Assembly (NCBI GenBank): GCA_964019165.1 | Contig: OZ025276.1 | Span: forward strand, 11,477,205 to 11,541,204 | DNA: 64,000 bases | Direction of reading: 5' to 3' | Source of the DNA: Mastigias papua | Lineage: Eukaryota; Cnidaria; Scyphozoa; Rhizostomeae; Mastigiidae | Shown here: one piece after another, positions 1 to 12,896 of the stretch | How positions within the stretch are numbered: the stretch's first letter is position 1 | Layout: each line of letters opens with the position of its first letter | Made by a program: the position numbers and the translations under genes | The notes under the pieces: model-generated | Told to the model about the DNA's origin: nothing | Databases searched by the model: none | What the model saw: only the letters and a program-made list of their open reading frames with translations

Positions 1-830
1 TCAAGAAACTAATAGCAGGGGTATGTTGAATCACAGTCATTTCTCATATATGTATCAAATTATATGAAATGAGAAAGTATATCAATCCTTGTTTTTATAA
101 GAAACAAGTATTTAAGAAATATGAGCCTCAAATCAGCCAAATAGTAAGAAACATTCAAGAAACACAGGCAGGCTGAGCTTCAAAAGTAAACTTGAAAAAT
201 CTGTTTTTGAGAGAAACTGTTTTATTAAACTGAAAACAAAATGCAAACAACATCTGTCTCTCAAATGTTTTCAACTAAACATTCTATTCATCATTTCATG
301 GTTGCATTGTTGCTAGAGGAAATTTCAAGAATTTTAACAAGCACTTAAGAAATGTTTGTGGCTAGATTTAACAAAAAGTTAGGAAACATCCAGGCTGAAG
401 AGAGAAAGTTTGTTTCTTATAAAAAACATGTATATACTTGTTTATAAGTCTCAGCTTGCCTTGAAGTTGAATTGGTAAACAGAAGATTTCATTGTTATTG
501 ATTAAGCAATTTTTAGATGTTGTTAGATAGTTTCAATATTTTTTTTAATTTTGGAGTAAACTGATTATGCTGCTTCTGTCATTATAATCCTTCAGAAGTT
601 TAATATAAGATAGGCTGGTTCCTATATTCAGGTGTAGATTAGGTTTTGGGTAATTTCAGAGAAGTTCAACCAAACTCTTTATTACATATAGCTGATGGTC
701 ATATTGTTTTGTCAGCTCATGAATTCTTTGACTTTTGTAACAACTTCATTTGAATCCAATTGTGCCCCGGCTCACAGATCAAATTTTGTATATAGTACAA
801 GTAAGAGTTTTTGTATTCTTTGCAATATAG
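1..830. other. 5' flank or upstream intron of CEP57; no resolved exon
   Basis: AT-rich sequence upstream of the first CEP57 exon I can support. It contains a transposon-like repeat (92-426). An open frame runs into the 831 exon from 695, and 716-800 could be read as an exon, but that would need a 30-base intron. The true first exon(s), with the start codon, are probably elsewhere upstream or beyond the window edge. Confidence 0.6.
92..426 (+). repeat. MITE-like element, family R1, copy 1
   Basis: Begins TTTTTATAAGAAACAA and ends with its inverse (TTGTTTCTTATAAAAA), giving terminal inverted repeats of about 16 bp. A second full copy lies at 49289-49602 in the same orientation, sharing internal blocks such as AGGCTGAAGAGAGAAAG and GCAAACAAC. 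A right-half fragment is at about 45245-45345. It has no coding capacity, so it is best described as a nonautonomous DNA transposon of about 320-335 bp. The superfamily is not assigned. Confidence 0.8.
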
Positions 831-3800
831 CTGTAATCAATGCTCTAAAAAGTCTGCAAGATAAGATTGGCAGGCTTGAACTTGACAGAGTGAGAGCAGA
901 GGAGAATCTCAAAGCACTGGCTAATGAGGCAAATGACTATAAGACCATTCTTCAAAAGGAGCATGAGTTTTCAGAGTCTGCTCAGAATGCTATTGAAGTA
1001 CAGAAAAGAGGTATTGTATGCTGAATTTAAGATTTATTTCTTCCCTCTCATGATCACACTCATCTATGATGTTACATCATTGAGCCTTGATCATTACTAT
1101 CTGATAAATTTTGACTTCTAGACAAATTCCTTTCTTGCATATGCTCTAGCTGATTATGTGCATCATTAAAGAAGTAGTTTTCTTGTACTGGCTATATTGG
1201 GTTGATTCAGGCAGCATTTTCCTGTCTTACTGCTAATTTTAAGGTTCAGATTCTATTCTTTTGCTGTATTAGAAATTTGTATGACTCCAAAGCAGAGTAT
1301 TCCTTACACCAATGTTGAAAACAGAAATGTTGATTGCATTTTCTGATTTGAATTCTAGAGCTAGAAGATAAGCTGTATTCAGCAGAAGAAAAGTGTCAGT
1401 TACTGGAGAAGCAGTTGAAATATATGAAAGACATAAGGCACTCCTCTGATGCTGGCCCCCCTGTTAGATATTACCCATATGAACAGAGGCACTATGGGCA
1501 GACTTCTTCCATCCCCCCTTCACAAGTCATAAATGGATATACATCTCCACAGATTGAAAAACTTGCTGAGCTTGAACGTGGCCAGATAAAACTAACAGCC
1601 TCTCAAACTCTTGCAGAGGTGAATGGAGTCTAGAATTGTACTTCATATTTTCTAGAATCGTTATCCAAGTTCATACGTAATTCTTGTTGTGTTTTGTTTA
1701 ATTGCTTTTATGGTGACATGCTGCTTTTTGTAGCTGCATTTCACCCAATCCATGTCAAGGTTTACTTAGGCAGTTTGCCATAGAGCTAAGTCAAAGTACG
1801 AATAGAGTAGTCATCTTGATATTATGCATCATCTTTCTCAGAGCAAAATTCGAGAATTAGAAGAGAAACTCCAAGAAGAGCGTCACCAAAGAAAGTTACT
1901 TCAAGATAGAGCTGCTGAGGTATGCAAAACATTTGAAAATTTTTGTTTGAAAACTATCACTGATCAGAATGGTATTTGAATTTGACCTGCAGATGGAGCA
2001 TGCAGAAGTGTATATTCCAGGCAATTTTGAGTTTACTATGCTTGATTGCACGACTCATGGTACAATGTGCAAATACTGTGAATTGTATTGATGCTGTTTA
2101 GCATATTCCTTTGGATCTTTCAGCATTTATGAAGATGCCCCTGAAAGGGTTGTCCTCCCATCTGCTTCGTTTTTTCCTTGCGGTACTTATACTGGCCTTT
2201 CGATGAGTAACTTTGACGCGTGCTGCCAATCGCCCGCTTGGTGTTGTTTGCGCGCTAAGCATTCAATTGTGAGAGCTTTCCTTGGTACTTGGATGTGCGT
2301 CTTTGATAAAGCTGGCGCGAGCGACATTTCGAGCGCGTGAACTGAGCTGGGCGCGTGCCTGCGCGATCGCGCGCGTCTCATTGAAGGGCCTGCTTATAGT
2401 ATGTTCTAGTATCAGAAATTTTTCCCTTCATTTTACAGTTGCAGACGCTTGCATCAACAAATAAAATTCTTCTAGACATGACATCACCAGAAAGTAGGAA
2501 ACCAAAGAAGAAGGGAAAGAAGAAAAAGGTATTACCGGTAGGAATATTTATTTTATTGAAAGTTTAGCATTGACTATAGTCAGCTATTCCAATATGGGGT
2601 TAATCAGCCTTGATCTTGTTGACAGAAGCATATATGTGGTAGCGGCTACCCCATATATTCAACAAGACCAAGGCTGATTAACGCCATATTGGAATAGCTA
2701 GCTATAGTTAATGTTTAACTGGTAGCATTATTCTTCCTGCTACCTTATTTAGAAGTTTTAAATAGAAATATGATGGAAATGCTTTCAAGCTTAAATCTTT
2801 TAATTCAAGGTGAGGCTTGTTTTGGTCATGTTTCTCATGTAGTCTTAATTTGTCATCTTTAACCACTAGTAATTTGTTCCTTCCTGCTCGAGACAGACGT
2901 TTTTAAAACAGATATACGACGAAACGTAGTTTAGATATTGAGAAAATCGAACATAGAATGCATTCGAATGCTCGTCGACTGGAAAGTGTATTTCTGCTGG
3001 CATGGGTCTTCAAGAAGGGTAGCGAACTTAAGTATTGAATGCAATCTGTGTTTGGTGAAGGTTGGTATGCAGAGGTGATAACACTTGGTTGTAATAGAAT
3101 GATTGTTATAGGACTGATAGATAAAATCAGAGGTTAGAGTTACATTAGCATAATTGGAGAGTGTTTGTTTTAGGTCACAAAGTCACCACCGCCTAGGAGA
3201 AGAACTACAGCAACTGATCCTCTTCCAAACGCACATTATCGGCTTGATCTTGGTAGCATTCCATTCGTTGTTGGGCAGGTTGGTAAATGTTGATCTTAGT
3301 ATTTTCGTTGATATTATATCATTTGTTTTTGACATTTTTCTTTTGTGATTTAGTCCTATCATTTGACATATGGAGAGAGCCAGGTGAGTATGAATTTTTT
3401 GCCACTGACAGTTACAACGAAGATGGTTCTTAATTTCAACGAAATGACCTTGTACCAAATGAACTCCGCTTGTTCGCCTATCTCGTGCTAAATTGACGCA
3501 GTCATGAAAGAGTAAAAATGACACGGTAGGCTAGCGCATTGCTAAGAATTAAACAGCCTACTCCTGATAATTAAGAATTTAATTTCATTGTTACTGGACA
3601 AGGAATTTGATTTGTTGCAAATATGAGATTTTTTTGACCAAGGAGATATTTTTTAATTTGCTTTCAATTTTGCTTTAGTCCACATCGAAATCCCATGCCC
3701 TCGGCGCTAACATACAGAAGGTATTCTCCCTAATGAAGGCACATAATCCCAAACTGTGCAAGGCTGCGACACAAACGCAGAGGGCGAACTACGTGATTGC

Positions 3801-5041
3801 GGGTTCTTCTTCGTCATCAAGTGATACTGATGGCATATCGGAGCTGATTTCGCAACTGCAGGATGAATTTGGCCACATGGGATTGTAAGTATTTCCCTTT
3901 TGCGTGGCATTTTACTCTTTATAAAACCTGAGACAGCGTAATGATTACGAGAACCCAATTTCACTATATGAACCCCATCTACATACATTGAAATGAAAGA
4001 CGGAACGATGCAACTTTGAGCAGAGCTAATGCTAAATCATCAAATAGTGATTAAACATTGGCTTTGTTTATAGTTAGCTTTTTCAGATTGTTTCCTTGCT
4101 CCTTGAGCTGTAAGCAATAATTGACACACTGTTGTATTCATTCCGAGCGAACGAGACGACCTGTGCCATATAGTGTATGTTGCTCGCTCTAGAAAGATCA
4201 GCTTTAATATTATAGTTTAACAAGCTGAAACATTCCTTCTACACTTTGGTTTGTTAAGAAAGTAGTGGTTTATAAGAAAGTAGAACTCGACTGCTGAAAA
4301 AGTTAAGAAAGTTTAGTACTGATTTTTGAGACCGAAAAACTCTGTGCGCAGTTCTAGAGAGAGATCTAGAGATCTATGCAGATTACATTGTATATCTATT
4401 AAGACGGCTTCTATTTAATGTAGAGTGTTGTCTATACATTTTCTTTTCCAACAAGAATGCCAACAGAACATGCATGCTTTCAGTGTTTGCTCGTCAGGTG
4501 CATGTTGTTTATGCTTGTATGAATCCAGGGCCGTCTCTCAGTATAGTAGCCACGAGGAAAATGTGCAGATCGAGATTTTCCTTAAAAAACCTCTGGTGTA
4601 CATCAATCAAGGGGAATCTTTACAATATTCTGATGGGCAATATTTTATAACTTGTAACTTCTTCTTAGTGAACACAGTGAGCTTGTCAAGCAAATTCAAG
4701 AGACTACGAATTTGAAGTTAAGGGAAGACCTCGAAAGAGAATTGGATAGACTAGTCGCTCGTATGGAAACAAAAGGCGAACAGATCGCAATTTTAAAAGA
4801 GCACGAGAGACACCACCGCCGAAGAAAGGATACGCAACATCGACGTAGTGTAAAGCACAAAGGATCCGAAGTCGAGGTTGTGACGACAATAAAAACGAAG
4901 GACACAACGCCTAGGAGTGGGAAACGGGATTGTCGTACGCCGAAAGGCGAAAGTAGTCCATCTAGCAGAAACTTAGAAATTCTGAAAAAGGTCCAGAAGC
5001 TACAAGGAACTTTGAGACAGGATGATCTTAGCTGGGACTAG
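831..5041 (+). CDS. CEP57: Centrosomal protein CEP57 / CEP57L1 family (5' incomplete)
   Basis: Exons threaded by phase and GT/AG sites: 831-1010, 1359-1618, 1842-1919, 2439-2528 (or to 2537), 3174-3278, 3679-3884, 4669-5041, giving about 430 codons and a TAG stop. The first exon encodes ALKSLQDKIGRLELDR, the signature of the N-terminal coiled-coil centrosome-localisation region. The next exons continue the coiled coil (EEKCQLLEKQLKYMKD, then RELEEKLQEERHQRKLLQD). A lysine-rich linker (KPKKKGKKKK) leads to HYRLDLGSIPFVVGQ and the microtubule-binding C-terminal region (SELVKQIQETTNLKLREDLE). The end, DDLSWD, parallels the vertebrate terminus LCWDY. In animals the family acts in pericentriolar organisation and microtubule attachment. 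It matches the ancestor of both vertebrate paralogues, so CEP57 versus CEP57L1 is not separable here. The intron after 3278 needs a weak GTTGGT donor. Missing: the initiator exon. Confidence 0.93.
2210..2375. other. GC- and CpG-rich patch inside a CEP57 intron
   Basis: Within the otherwise AT-rich intron between 1919 and 2439 there is a block crowded with GCGC and CGCG tetramers (for example GCGCGATCGCGCGCG near 2362-2376). No exon is supported here: the overlapping frames have no recognisable homology and the neighbouring exons join in phase without it. It could be an inserted fragment or an unmethylated regulatory island; neither can be shown from the sequence. Confidence 0.55.
2561..2720. 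repeat. Approximately 160-nt near-perfect hairpin (snap-back MITE or foldback)
   Basis: The left arm 2561-2622 matches the reverse complement of 2659-2720 at roughly nine in ten positions; the shared core reads CTATTCCAATATGG then GTTAATCAGCCTTG. The middle (about 2628-2656) folds again (TATATGTGGTAGC facing GCTACCCCATATA), so almost the whole segment is one stem with a short side bulge. It starts about 30 bases after a CEP57 splice donor and lies in the sense-transcribed intron, so any hairpin RNA would be made as part of the pre-mRNA. Confidence 0.85.
4330..4605 (+). repeat. Dispersed repeat family R2, copy 1
   Basis: Located in the last CEP57 intron, ending about 65 bases before the final exon. 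It shares long blocks with 24378-24665 on the same strand: GCAGTTCTAGAGAGAGATCT, TATATCTATTAAGACGG, TTTTCCAACAAGAATG, GCTCGTCAGGTGCATG and TATAGTAGCCACGAGGAA. An inverted, more diverged partial copy is at about 45030-45200. No coding capacity; termini not resolved. Confidence 0.85.
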
Positions 5042-6121
5042 CATTACGGTACATAACTTATGTAGATACGGTGAAATTTTTTTATAAAATTATTCATAGG
5101 ATGTTTAAGTCTCTGAACTATTTCCATTAGTGAATTTTTCCATCTGTTTATATGATGTTTGCAATGGACAGAGAACCCATCTCTTTCTTTTGTCTGATTT
5201 CTCTTCTGTACGGTACAAAATTTAGTAAGAAACGCTGCAAAATGCATATCATAGAAAGGAGGCTACGAAGGAGTAGTAATCTAAAAAGAGGCTCCTGACA
5301 AGTTGCCTAGGCCAAATGGAAACTTTTGCCCATGCTGCAAGATGATGCAATGTTAACGAGTAGTTAAAAACGTCATAGTAAATCGTTCTGAAAAAACAGT
5401 ATCATCAGGTGTGTTTTGCTCTGCTTATCTTTTCCATCATCTCTTATCCTTGCAATTATTTTGACTATGTTCCATGAAATTTAATGCTGCAAGTCAAGGC
5501 TGGCAGGGTTTGTTGAGATTAGATCGTTTTCGTTTAAAGAAAGCTGTTAATTTGTATTGTTTCCTAAGCAGTAAATGTTCAAGATACGATTCAGTCTAAA
5601 AAGTTGTTAGAGCCAAGTCAAAAATCAAGCAGCTGCAAGTGCACACCTGAGAACAAGTGCACACTTGCACACCTGAACTTTTGCTTGTGCACACTCGAGA
5701 TCTCTTCGAAAAAGGCCATATTCTGCAATCGGGTTGGGAGTGCATAATGAATGAACATACTCGGGTTTAAAGTGTATCGTTTTGTTGTCAGCACTTCATT
5801 TTTCCATGAATATGTTGGTGTAAAGCACTCCTATTATAATGTATGTCTTCTCATTGCAATTGATGAACGTTGTATGCTTGTTACCTTAGCTCACATTCAA
5901 AATCAAGGAATGTCAGGTGTCAGTTGTACTTTATGGTAGCTGCAGATTCATCCAAGCATTTGATCTTGATACATGGATAAACTTCTAGGTGTATGTTCAT
6001 TAGTAGTGATTTGGGTGTATATAGGAAGATACCTTTTGTTACAAGATGCTTGTTTTGATATGAAAAGGCTTGGTGTTTAGTCTATTTGTTACACAGGTTC
6101 CATAGGATCAGTTATTTAAAG
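5042..6121. other. CEP57-PITRM1 intergenic region
   Basis: About 1.1 kb between the CEP57 stop and the proposed PITRM1 start, in tail-to-head arrangement. It should hold the CEP57 3' UTR and the PITRM1 promoter and 5' UTR. The segment 5630-5690 has a short tandem of GTGCACAC-type motifs. Short open frames here show no recognisable protein. No TATA box or polyadenylation signal could be assigned with confidence. Confidence 0.6.
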
Positions 6122-9100
6122 ATGCTTAGAGTACTTTCCAGAAAAAATTTAACTTGTGCAAGGTAACTTCTGTTTTATTGTACTTTTCAATTAGCTCTGT
6201 TGTTTGCCATAATGTCATTTATTTCTTGCAACTGACATCAAACAAAAATGTAATAAGGAGGAAGAGACTTATGAATCCAACTTTAATTTGATACTTTTAT
6301 AGTTTTCATTTGTTAAAGTTTTGTCTGCATATGGAATATTGAATTTAACAAAATGTTTTTAGGAACCTTTATTTAATGATCCTTATATTTGAGGTAATTG
6401 TTAGATATTCCTTGATGCTGCAACAGTTGATTTTGATTTACTGTGAAGGCTCTAATGATCTTCAGGGGACTGATGAGATTGGGGCTTAGTGTAGAGAGAG
6501 GATTTATGATGTGAGGGGGCCTATTGGAACAAGGGACTTAAGAGAGAGGAACCTTCTATTCCAAATAATGCTTTGGTAGAATATTAAAGGTGTTAAAATG
6601 GTCAGTATTTTTTAGAAGTTTCTTCAGAGATTAAGGCCTAGTTCAAGTGTCAGAATAATGAACTTAAATATTCTTTGGAAGGTTCAGAATTTAATTTGTT
6701 ATTTTCTAGGAGAGGTGTAAGATGTCTGTCCAATTCTAGAAATGTTATTGAGGAAGCAAGTATGTTTTCAGACATTTACATTTCAATTTGACAGTTTGTG
6801 ACAAATTTTATACTAATGTCTTTGATTGGGCAGCATATTTAGACTTGACAACAGAAACACTGCTTAGACTATTCTTTTCTAGTTGGTGACAAATCTTTAG
6901 TTCAGGTTGTTTGACAATGTAACAGAGGGATACAATAGTCTATGTATCTATGCATGCATATGCAGCTGGAACATTAAATATATTTTACTAATGGTTATTA
7001 CTTATTTCTGCTGACAATTTGACCACTGATGTATTACAAAAGAACATGCCTATTTATGTTACTTTTTAGAGCAATTTAAAGAGGGGGACTCAGTTCATGG
7101 ATACAAAATCAAGCAGGTACCACTGTGTTATCACATGTATGAGAATTTTCATATATTGGCTTTCAATGATTAAGCAGTTTGTTATGGTGGCCTTGCGCAA
7201 AGTGTACAAGAGATTTTCTCCAATGTAGCAGACTTTCCTTTTAATCGGCAGAGAATTGGAATGAGGGCATAAATACCCATTTGAGAATGGTTTCAAGAAT
7301 TGCATGCTTGCATTTGGTGCATTTTACTTTGGTCGTGTTTTTATATTCATCTTGTCTTTTTATTCCTTTGTTTTCTAAGTAAAATATATTGCTGTTCTAC
7401 CTTGTCTTTAATTCCACCTTTTATTTTACCATGGAAGGTTGAAAATATCTCTGATTTTCACATGGTTGCTGTGAAATTGGAACATGAGAAAACTGGTGCT
7501 GAGCACTTGCATTTGGCCAGAGATGACCAGAATAATGTTTTCAGGTAGTTTCAAACTTAAAATTGTTGACTTAATAGAGTTCTTTGGCAGCTTTAAGTTG
7601 TTGATCAAGGACTATTTTGAAACAGAGACTAGTTTGTCAGTCTGGTAAATTTACTGCTGATTCCTCTGCTTTTTCAGTGTTACATTTAGGACAACACCCA
7701 TGGACAGTACAGGTGTTCCACACATACTAGAGCATACAACCCTTTGTGGCTCAAAGAAGTTTCCATGTAGAGATCCATTTTTCAAGATGTTAAATAGATC
7801 ATTATCAACTTTTATGAATGCTTGGACTGGTAAGGCATATTTCAGAAAACATTGAATTATGACAAAACCATGTCTTTACTTTAGTATGCTTATGCCTTTT
7901 TGTACTAGTTTCTTATCAATATGTGACAATTCTGCAAGTAGCGCAAGTGGTACTGTCTCCCTTTCCACCCTTATAATGGTATATTTTTAAATAGACAGGA
8001 AGTTAGTTGGTACCTTTTAAGTAGCCAATCAGATGCACTATTCCTTCAATCATTTGAGTCTTGATTTGGATCTAACTATGTATATTTGCTCACCTTGAGT
8101 TATTACTTGATGTTTCATACTCTAATAAGTAAGAGGTAAAAGTAAAGGTAGGCTTCCATAAGTTCAGGGGTGCCTGTTAGAGAGGACACTTACCCTGGGC
8201 CATCAGCATAATGAGGCAGCATGGCCAGTTCCTTTCCTCGCCACCTTTAACTTCTCCAGTGTTGCCACCAGGTGCTTACTTAATGCTGGGTGGAGAATGA
8301 GCAAACATCCAAACTATGATCCAAGGGTTTGGTTTGAACTATTGATATTCCCCTCAGCAGTCAAGAACTCTAACCACTTGGCCACTCACTCACTAACTTT
8401 GATAACTGCTGGATAGAAAGTGTACTTTAATTATGGTGTAAAATCTTTCTGCGCTTATGTGCAGTACTCAAATTACATGCCTATTTTCATTTCAGCAAGT
8501 GATTATACAATGTACCCCTTTTCAACTCAGAATGGAACAGACTATGCAAACCTTCTCTCTGTTTACCTGGATGCAGTTTTCTTTCCAAATCTAAGGGAAC
8601 TTGATTTCAAACAGGAAGGCTGGAGACTGGAAAATGAAAAGTTAGGTGATCCTCAATCACCCCTCATCTTTAAAGGTGTTGTGTTCAATGAAATGAAAGG
8701 AGCCTTTGTAAGTAGATAGAATTATACTTTTGACAAATTATGCATTATAATTGTCTTTGAAGAAAGATATTTTCTACCATGTGCCTGACAGTAGATTTGT
8801 GTTTTGATTGCATCATATATAAGCCATGTTGTAACAAAGTGCTATTTCTTTTGTAGTCAAACCCAGAATCCTTGTTTGCCACTCATTATCAAAATTTGTT
8901 GCTTCCAAGCCACACTTATGGCTATGTCAGTGGAGGAGATCCTCTTGTCATTCCAAAACTTACGGTATTTATTATTTTATGAATTTGTGTTTGAACTCTA
9001 TTTTCTTCATTTGGCTTTGCTTCAGTTCTGATTTGAGTTGTTTTATGTAATGTTTAGAGCATTTTATTTGCAGTGGGAGCAGCTAAAGCACTTCCATCAA

Positions 9101-12100
9101 ACTCATTATCATCCAAGCAATTCAAGGTGCATAGAATGTCTTTATATTTGCTTTTTTGTTGTATTCATCAGTTTCCATGTACTCTTAGGTTCCTAATAAA
9201 CAGGGGACACTTATTAGTATTTTGGGTTTTTCCGACCCCCTAGAACTTATTATGACCCCCATTTATTAAGTTTCAAGGAATGAAAAATGATATGGGAGTT
9301 TTCCTACCAGAAAAGAGATGTTTTTCTTTCACTAAGTGATAGTGTTTCTTTCACCAAATGAATGTATCTTTAGGGTTTGTCAGAAGTATAATAGACAGCT
9401 GAACTATCATTAGATTTTAGAAACATTTCCATCCCCTCCTCCCCGTTAATTAAGACCCCTATTTATTAGGAACCTATAGTATTCTATATATTACTGCTGT
9501 GATATTTGACTACTTTTTCGTTTTGGTTTTTTGCTCAAGTATTCCTTTTAATTTATGTTTGTCATTCTACTTAGGTTTTATACGTATGGTGATCTTCCTC
9601 TTGAGAAACATTTGAAAATGATTGAAGACCAGGCTTTAAAATCCTTTGATAGACTTTCAACTGACACTCAAATCATGAACGAGCCCAAATGGAAGGAACC
9701 TGTAAGATTTACTGACGCTTAATTTTGTGATGGCGTCTTATAGTATCTTACTTCTGAATTTTCCTATTTGATACTTTTCCTTTGAAGGAAATTTGAACAA
9801 ATTTCTATAGGATCAGAATTGGATGCTTCATCGCATGGTTTTTTTAATAATACTAAATGTTTACCTTATTTGAATATAGTTTATTCGTTCGTATCGAAGA
9901 TATTCTGGGATTTCATGGTTGTATTTGAGTTGACTTGAGCAGTTTGTCATATCACTCCAAATTAAAATGAATTTTGTATGTTTTAGAGGCATGCTGAAGT
10001 TTTTTGTCCTCCTGATAATCTTGCCGCAGATCCAAATAAACAAACTACGATTTCTGTGGGGTATCTACTAGAGAGGTAGAGTAGTTTATTTTTGATTGCA
10101 GCGTTTATCCATACTCTATTGTACGTCACTTTTTCCCCAAAAACCTATTGATTCTCCTAGTTTACTTGTGATTGAGCTAGACGAGTTATGCAATGAATTT
10201 CAATAGGTTGCTCAACAATTTTATTTTTATTGGTATGTTTTCAGATTTCGGTCGAACCAATTTTTCGGGTAGAATTAGTATTGAAAATTGGAAATAATCA
10301 GAAATGAATAAAGGCTTGGAAGCCTTAAAATGGAAAATGATTTTCAAGTTTCACTTTCCGGTCATATATTGTTAGTTATTCATTTGTGTTTTCTGTATTC
10401 TGTGTTCTTGAAGAAGCTCTAAATTTGCATTTTTGCAGTTCAACAGACCCTTTTAAATCATTCACAATGGGAATTTTGTCAAATCTACTTGTTGGTGGAC
10501 CGAATTCTCCTTTCTATCAATCACTCATTAAGCCTAATATTGGTTCTGGATACTCTCCAGTTGTAGGGTACGTCCCTTTAAACTTATTACCAATTTTGAT
10601 GTAATTTTTGTATATTAATTTATTTCATTATAATTGACAGAGAGAATGTTTTGGGTACTGAAAATGGAAAGAAGCTAGAGGCCTTTTGTTTACATCATTT
10701 TGTATAATGGCGGAAATGATGCCGTTCTGTTATGCTGTCATGTTTTGTTGCTGTGTGCACTAAGTTCCAATTTTGTAATATCGTCCTTTTGCTGTCTTCT
10801 TTGTTCCTTTTTGAGCCAAGGCTTCTATCTTGCTATTTTTCCTATTTGCTTAAGTTTCTCTTTCTTGGTAGCATTTTATAAATTTCTAAGTGTTTCTCGT
10901 CTGTCTTTCAAGGGTAGATACAAGCACTAAAGATGCTACATTTGGAGTTGGTTTGCAAGGAATCGGTAAAGATGATGTGCAAAGAGTATTGGCCATTATC
11001 AGGGAAACATTTGAAAAGGCAGCGAGGTATTGCAGCAATCTAAAAGTTGGATTTTTTTTCTAGTAGTAGATATATCTTTACCTTATTGGAAGACATTCAT
11101 ATGAGTTAATGGAGGCGAAAAACCCTCTTTCTTCCAAGTTAAAACATTAGAATCAAGTTAAAAGCTATTTTTCATAGGGATGGATTTGAAGATGAAAGAA
11201 TTCAGTCAATTCTGCATCGTGTAGAGCTCTCGCAGAAGCACCAAACAAGCAATTTTGGTCTTGGCGTCATTTCTGTGAGTTGTGGAAGCTTTTTGTAGAA
11301 TCCATAGTCCCTATAGTTTTTACATGAAACTACATCGATATTTATTGGTTTCAAGATTGCAAAATCTGTACACCAGAAAGCAGGAATCTTCAAGTCCTGT
11401 TCAAATAAATCATTAACAATACGATATTGGTGATTTATTTCTTTTCACGAATGAGAACAGCTAGTGCGCACTTTATGCTATTCATTGAAATTAACTTTTC
11501 TAAGTTTGGATTATTTGAGTATTGTTTCTGTAATTGAAGTTTCCTTCTCTTGTTAAGGCGTTAATGTCTTCATGGAATCATGATGCTGACCCAATTGCAA
11601 TGCTCAAAGTAAATGATCAAGTTGAAAGATTCAGAGTAAGTTTAGTTTCGTTTTTTTTCTAGATTCTGCTCGCCGTGATCATTAGTGATTAAATTGGCAA
11701 GGGAATGACCTTGCCGCTGAACATCAGTGGGTTTTTTAATACGTTATTCCAAGAAATTCGCGAATTTTTCCAGTCATTTCCTCGAAAACCAGCTGCACTA
11801 TTCGATTGTTCAAAGTTATCTCAACTGCGATCACACGTAGTTAATGTATTTAATTTGTCATCAAACTGTGTACCTTAGAGATTCACTTTGAATTTCATGT
11901 GTAATATTTTTGGCTGCTTCACTTTGCTGTGACCCTCATTCTTATCTGCTTAGATATTTTTCTTCTTTATCCTCGAAAATCTAGTTTTCAAATATGCCTC
12001 TTAGTAAGGAAGATCCCTTGAAAATCATCCAGCCTTATCTACCTTTTCTTGCATCACCTTCACAGAGCTGCTTTTTTCTGTCCAGAAAACTCTTAAAGAT

Positions 12101-12802
12101 GATAAGGATTTCCTGAAAAGCAAAGTTCGTGAGTACTTTATTGAAAACAAGCACCAGCTGATTCTGGAAATGAACCCTAAGGTGTCGCATTACTTTACTC
12201 AGTTGTTTTTATTTTTGTGCTTGGATTTTCAAATTTATTTCATTCCAGTTGTAATTTTATTGTTATGTAGACAGTACTCTTGTGTACTGCGGAGCTTCCA
12301 TCTCATTTGTAAAGTTGAAGGCCGCAATGGACTGATAAGTTGAATCATAGGAAGGGTCAGCGACAACGTCATCATTACTGACTGAATGGTATATCTATAA
12401 AAAAAGCAAATTAATTTGAGGAGTTTGTTTAGCAGTCTTTTAAATTTCCTCTCATGAACGAGGGATTCTATGCATGAAGTTTCATCATTTTGATACCATC
12501 TCTGTTTTGCAGCATTCTCCCTACAAGTCTTTTTCACACACACTTAAGCTATTTCCTTAATACAATATATCACATAGAAGTCTAGGGTGCTTCTCTTGTA
12601 AGTCCTAACGAGTTTCAATGGATATATACGTTGTATTTTCAGGAGGACTATCTTGAACTGAATGATAAAAAAGAAAAGGAGCTACTTGAATCTAAAACCA
12701 AGTCATTGACTGATGATGACTGTAAGAATATTTACAATGCAGGTATGACAAATTCCTCTATCATTGAAGTGAGTTCAACAACTCTGTCTGCCTGTCTGTC
12801 TA

Positions 12803-12896
<94 letters not shown>

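Noticed and set aside
716..800. Possible CEP57 exon ending at a GTAAG donor
   Set aside because: It is in phase with the 831 exon, but the intron would be only 30 bases; no homology to the CEP57 N terminus.
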